64,000 nucleotides of DNA from Carya illinoinensis (lineage: Eukaryota > Streptophyta > Magnoliopsida > Fagales > Juglandaceae), in NCBI RefSeq assembly GCF_018687715.1, contig NC_056755.1, positions 17,111,001 to 17,175,000 of the forward strand, read 5' to 3'. The position numbers and the translations under genes are program-made. Shown piece after piece: positions 62,303-64,000 of the stretch. Within the stretch, counting starts at the first letter, position 1, and every line of letters starts with the position of its first letter. Under the pieces are notes generated by a model that did not search any database, was not told where the DNA came from, and saw only the letters and a list, made by a program, of their open reading frames with translations.

Positions 62303-64000
62303 TCAATTAGGATCTCCAAGAGGAATAAATGCATAGTTCCTCTCCATTTGTTCTCCATAATAGTGCTTTAATCTCTGACCATTAACTCTGAAAATATTCC
62401 CTGTCTTATCTTTCAAATCTACTGCTCCAAAAGAGAAAACTTTATGAATTATGTAAGGACCTGTCCATCTTGATTTCAACTTTCCTGGAAAGAGTTTGAG
62501 TCGTGAATTGAAGAGTAAAACTTGTTGTCCTGGAGCAAACTTTCGCCTAAGAATCTGTTTGTCATGCCACTTCTTCGTCGTTTCTTTATAGATCTTTGCA
62601 TTTTCATATGCATCATTCCGGAACTCTTCCATATCATTCAATTGAAGAAGTCGCTTTTCACCTGCTGCCTTCAAATCAAAGTTAAACTTTTTTACAGCCC
62701 AATAAGCTCTATGCTCCAACTCCACAGGAAGATGACATGCCTTTCCAAATACTAATCGGTATGGAGACATCCCGATAGGTGTTTTAAAGGCTGTACGGTA
62801 TGCCCACAAAGCATCATCAAGTTTCTTCGCCCATTCCTTTCTATTGGTTTTGATCGTCTTTTCAATGATGTTCTTGATTTCTCTATTTGAAATTTCAGCT
62901 TGGCCATTAGTTTGAGGATGGTAAGCAAGTGCTATCTTGTGCTTTACACCATATTTAGAAAAAAGATTTTCAAACAACTTGTTGCAAAAGTGAGTCCCTT
63001 CATCACTAATAATATTTCATGGAGTGCCAAATCTTGTGAATATATGCTTGTGCAAAAATTTGAGCACTACCTTTGCATCATTTGTTGTTGTAGCAATTGC
63101 TTCCACCCATTTTGACACATAGTCAACTGCTAATAAGATATAAGCAAAACCAAAAGAAGGAGGAAAAGGCCCCATAAAATCTATTCCCCAAACATCAAAC
63201 AACTCAACTTCTAAGATACCTTTCAGTGGTAACTCATGATGCCTTGAAATATTTTCCATACGTTGGCACCGGTCACAAGTTTTCACCAAAGTGTAACTAT
63301 CACGAAAAATAGAAGGCCAAAAGAACTCACTTTGAAATACCTTAGCTGCTGTACGGGTGGCTCCAAAGTGTCTTCCATATGATGATGAATGACAATGATG
63401 GAGGATGTCTTGCATCTCTTCTTCTGGCACACATCTTCTAATGATTTGATCAGGGCATCGTTTGAGCAAGAAAGGCTCATCCCAAAGATAATAATTCACA
63501 TCATGCAAAAACTTCTTACGTTGATGGTAAGTAAGATCAGGTGGTAAAACTTTACAAGTTAGGTAGTTAACAATATCAGCATACGGAAGCTTGATCTCAC
63601 ATGCAAACAACTGCTCATTAGGGAATGCCTCTTGGACCACTGAATCTGTTTTTTCTTCCTCTTGCTCTAACCGAGAGAGATGGTCAGCCATTAAATTTTC
63701 ACTTCCTTTCTTGTCTCGAATCTCCAAATCAAATTTTTGAAGAAATAGGATCCAACGAATTAACCTAGGCTTAGCATCCTTCTTGCCAAACAAATAGCGA
63801 AGTGCTGCATGATCAGTGAACACTATCACCTTTGTACCAATGAGGTAAGACCGGAATTTATCACAAGCAAACACCACAGCAAGCATCTCCTTCTCAGTTG
63901 TTGTATAATTTAAATGAGCTTCATTCAATGTCCGGCTTGCATAATAGATGGCTCTAAACATCTTGTCTCGCCTTTGCCCCAACACTGCTCCAATTGTAAA
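62303..64000 (-). pseudogene. Athila/Tat-like pol: RNase H and integrase, one in-frame stop
   Basis: One continuous frame, open beyond the right window edge except for a TGA at 63017-63019 (probably from CGA). RNase [21 protein letters not shown] then [20 protein letters not shown] and MADHLSRLE. Integrase zinc finger: [20 protein letters not shown] and CDRCQR. Catalytic core: [14 protein letters not shown] (Asp), IISDEGTHF (Asp), [18 protein letters not shown] (Glu), followed by a C-terminal part ([20 protein letters not shown]) and a stop after PLGDPN. All DDE residues are kept, so decay is slight and the insertion may be fairly young. Confidence 0.92.

Larger units (their letters stand above)
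59349..64000 (-). mobile_element. Athila/Tat-like Gypsy element, 3' part
   Basis: On the minus strand: pol (64000 to 62303), a long non-coding part with GCGCTTATGGGAGGCAACCC after pol, a purine tract AAGTTTGGGGGT, then the 3' LTR (60663 down to 59349). This order and the GGGAGGCAACCC motif are typical of Athila/Tat elements. The 5' LTR, gag and RT lie outside the window. It appears to sit inside the CACTA element. CATAT (59344-59348) next to the LTR is the expected target duplication. Confidence 0.85.

Overview
The window reads as nuclear DNA of a dicot plant, probably a woody one. It is AT-rich, genes are interrupted by GT-AG introns, and several families of plant transposable elements are stacked in one another. 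One gene is recognisably complete: a D-type cyclin of the CYCD6;1 type on the minus strand (1075-2968, six exons, 324 codons). The species is not determined. The short AT-rich MITE family and the CTCGAG-rich Gypsy LTR would suit a Fagales tree, but that is only inference.

Layout. 1-3.3 kb: CYCD6;1 with its GA-rich leader, and a possible exon fragment at the left edge. 3.3-7.6 kb: intergenic DNA with a 127-bp CACTA-type MITE, microsatellites and a 37-bp tandem duplication. 7.6-17 kb: a decayed LINE whose ORF1 (starting at 7611) is cut by a CACTA-like element (left end 7945) full of TTCGAA palindromes; the LINE resumes near 12.3 kb. Its endonuclease region carries a complete 447-bp TRIM (13016-13462) with a perfect 5-bp target duplication. 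17-22.1 kb: intergenic DNA with MITEs and two hAT-like pieces.

22.1-34.6 kb: a nested stack. A Copia element (22135-34620) was entered by a Gypsy element (24526-31181), whose 3' LTR was entered by a 2.3-kb TG..CA element resembling a large solo LTR (28829-31141). Separately, the Copia RNase H region was entered by a non-autonomous hAT element (32720-34049). Each junction shows a target-site duplication, although one of them has a mismatch.

34.6-46 kb: a mosaic of a hAT transposase fragment, a broken first exon of the spliceosomal gene YLS8/DIM1, a mitochondrial atp1 insertion (numt), a chromovirus-type Gypsy remnant, and a PIF/Harbinger-type element (about 41844-45920). That element carries a two-exon Myb/NAM-associated ORF and, between its apparent ends, one intact VPS52 exon. 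46-51.5 kb: intergenic DNA, a relic of the Gypsy family, and a minus-strand Copia remnant.

51.5-64 kb: a CACTA element starting at 51539 with a six-exon Ptta/En/Spm-like gene (56961 down to 54094) spoiled by one TGA. It appears to be interrupted at 59349 by an Athila/Tat-like Gypsy element whose 3' LTR (59349-60663) and pol (62303-64000 and beyond) lie on the minus strand.

No rRNA, tRNA, CRISPR array or bacterial-type operon was seen. The interest lies in the insertion order, which can be read from target duplications, and in the captured gene fragments at 38.8-45.3 kb. I do not see a convincing undescribed molecular system; the nearest candidates are the TTCGAA-repeat CACTA element and the PIF element carrying a VPS52 exon.
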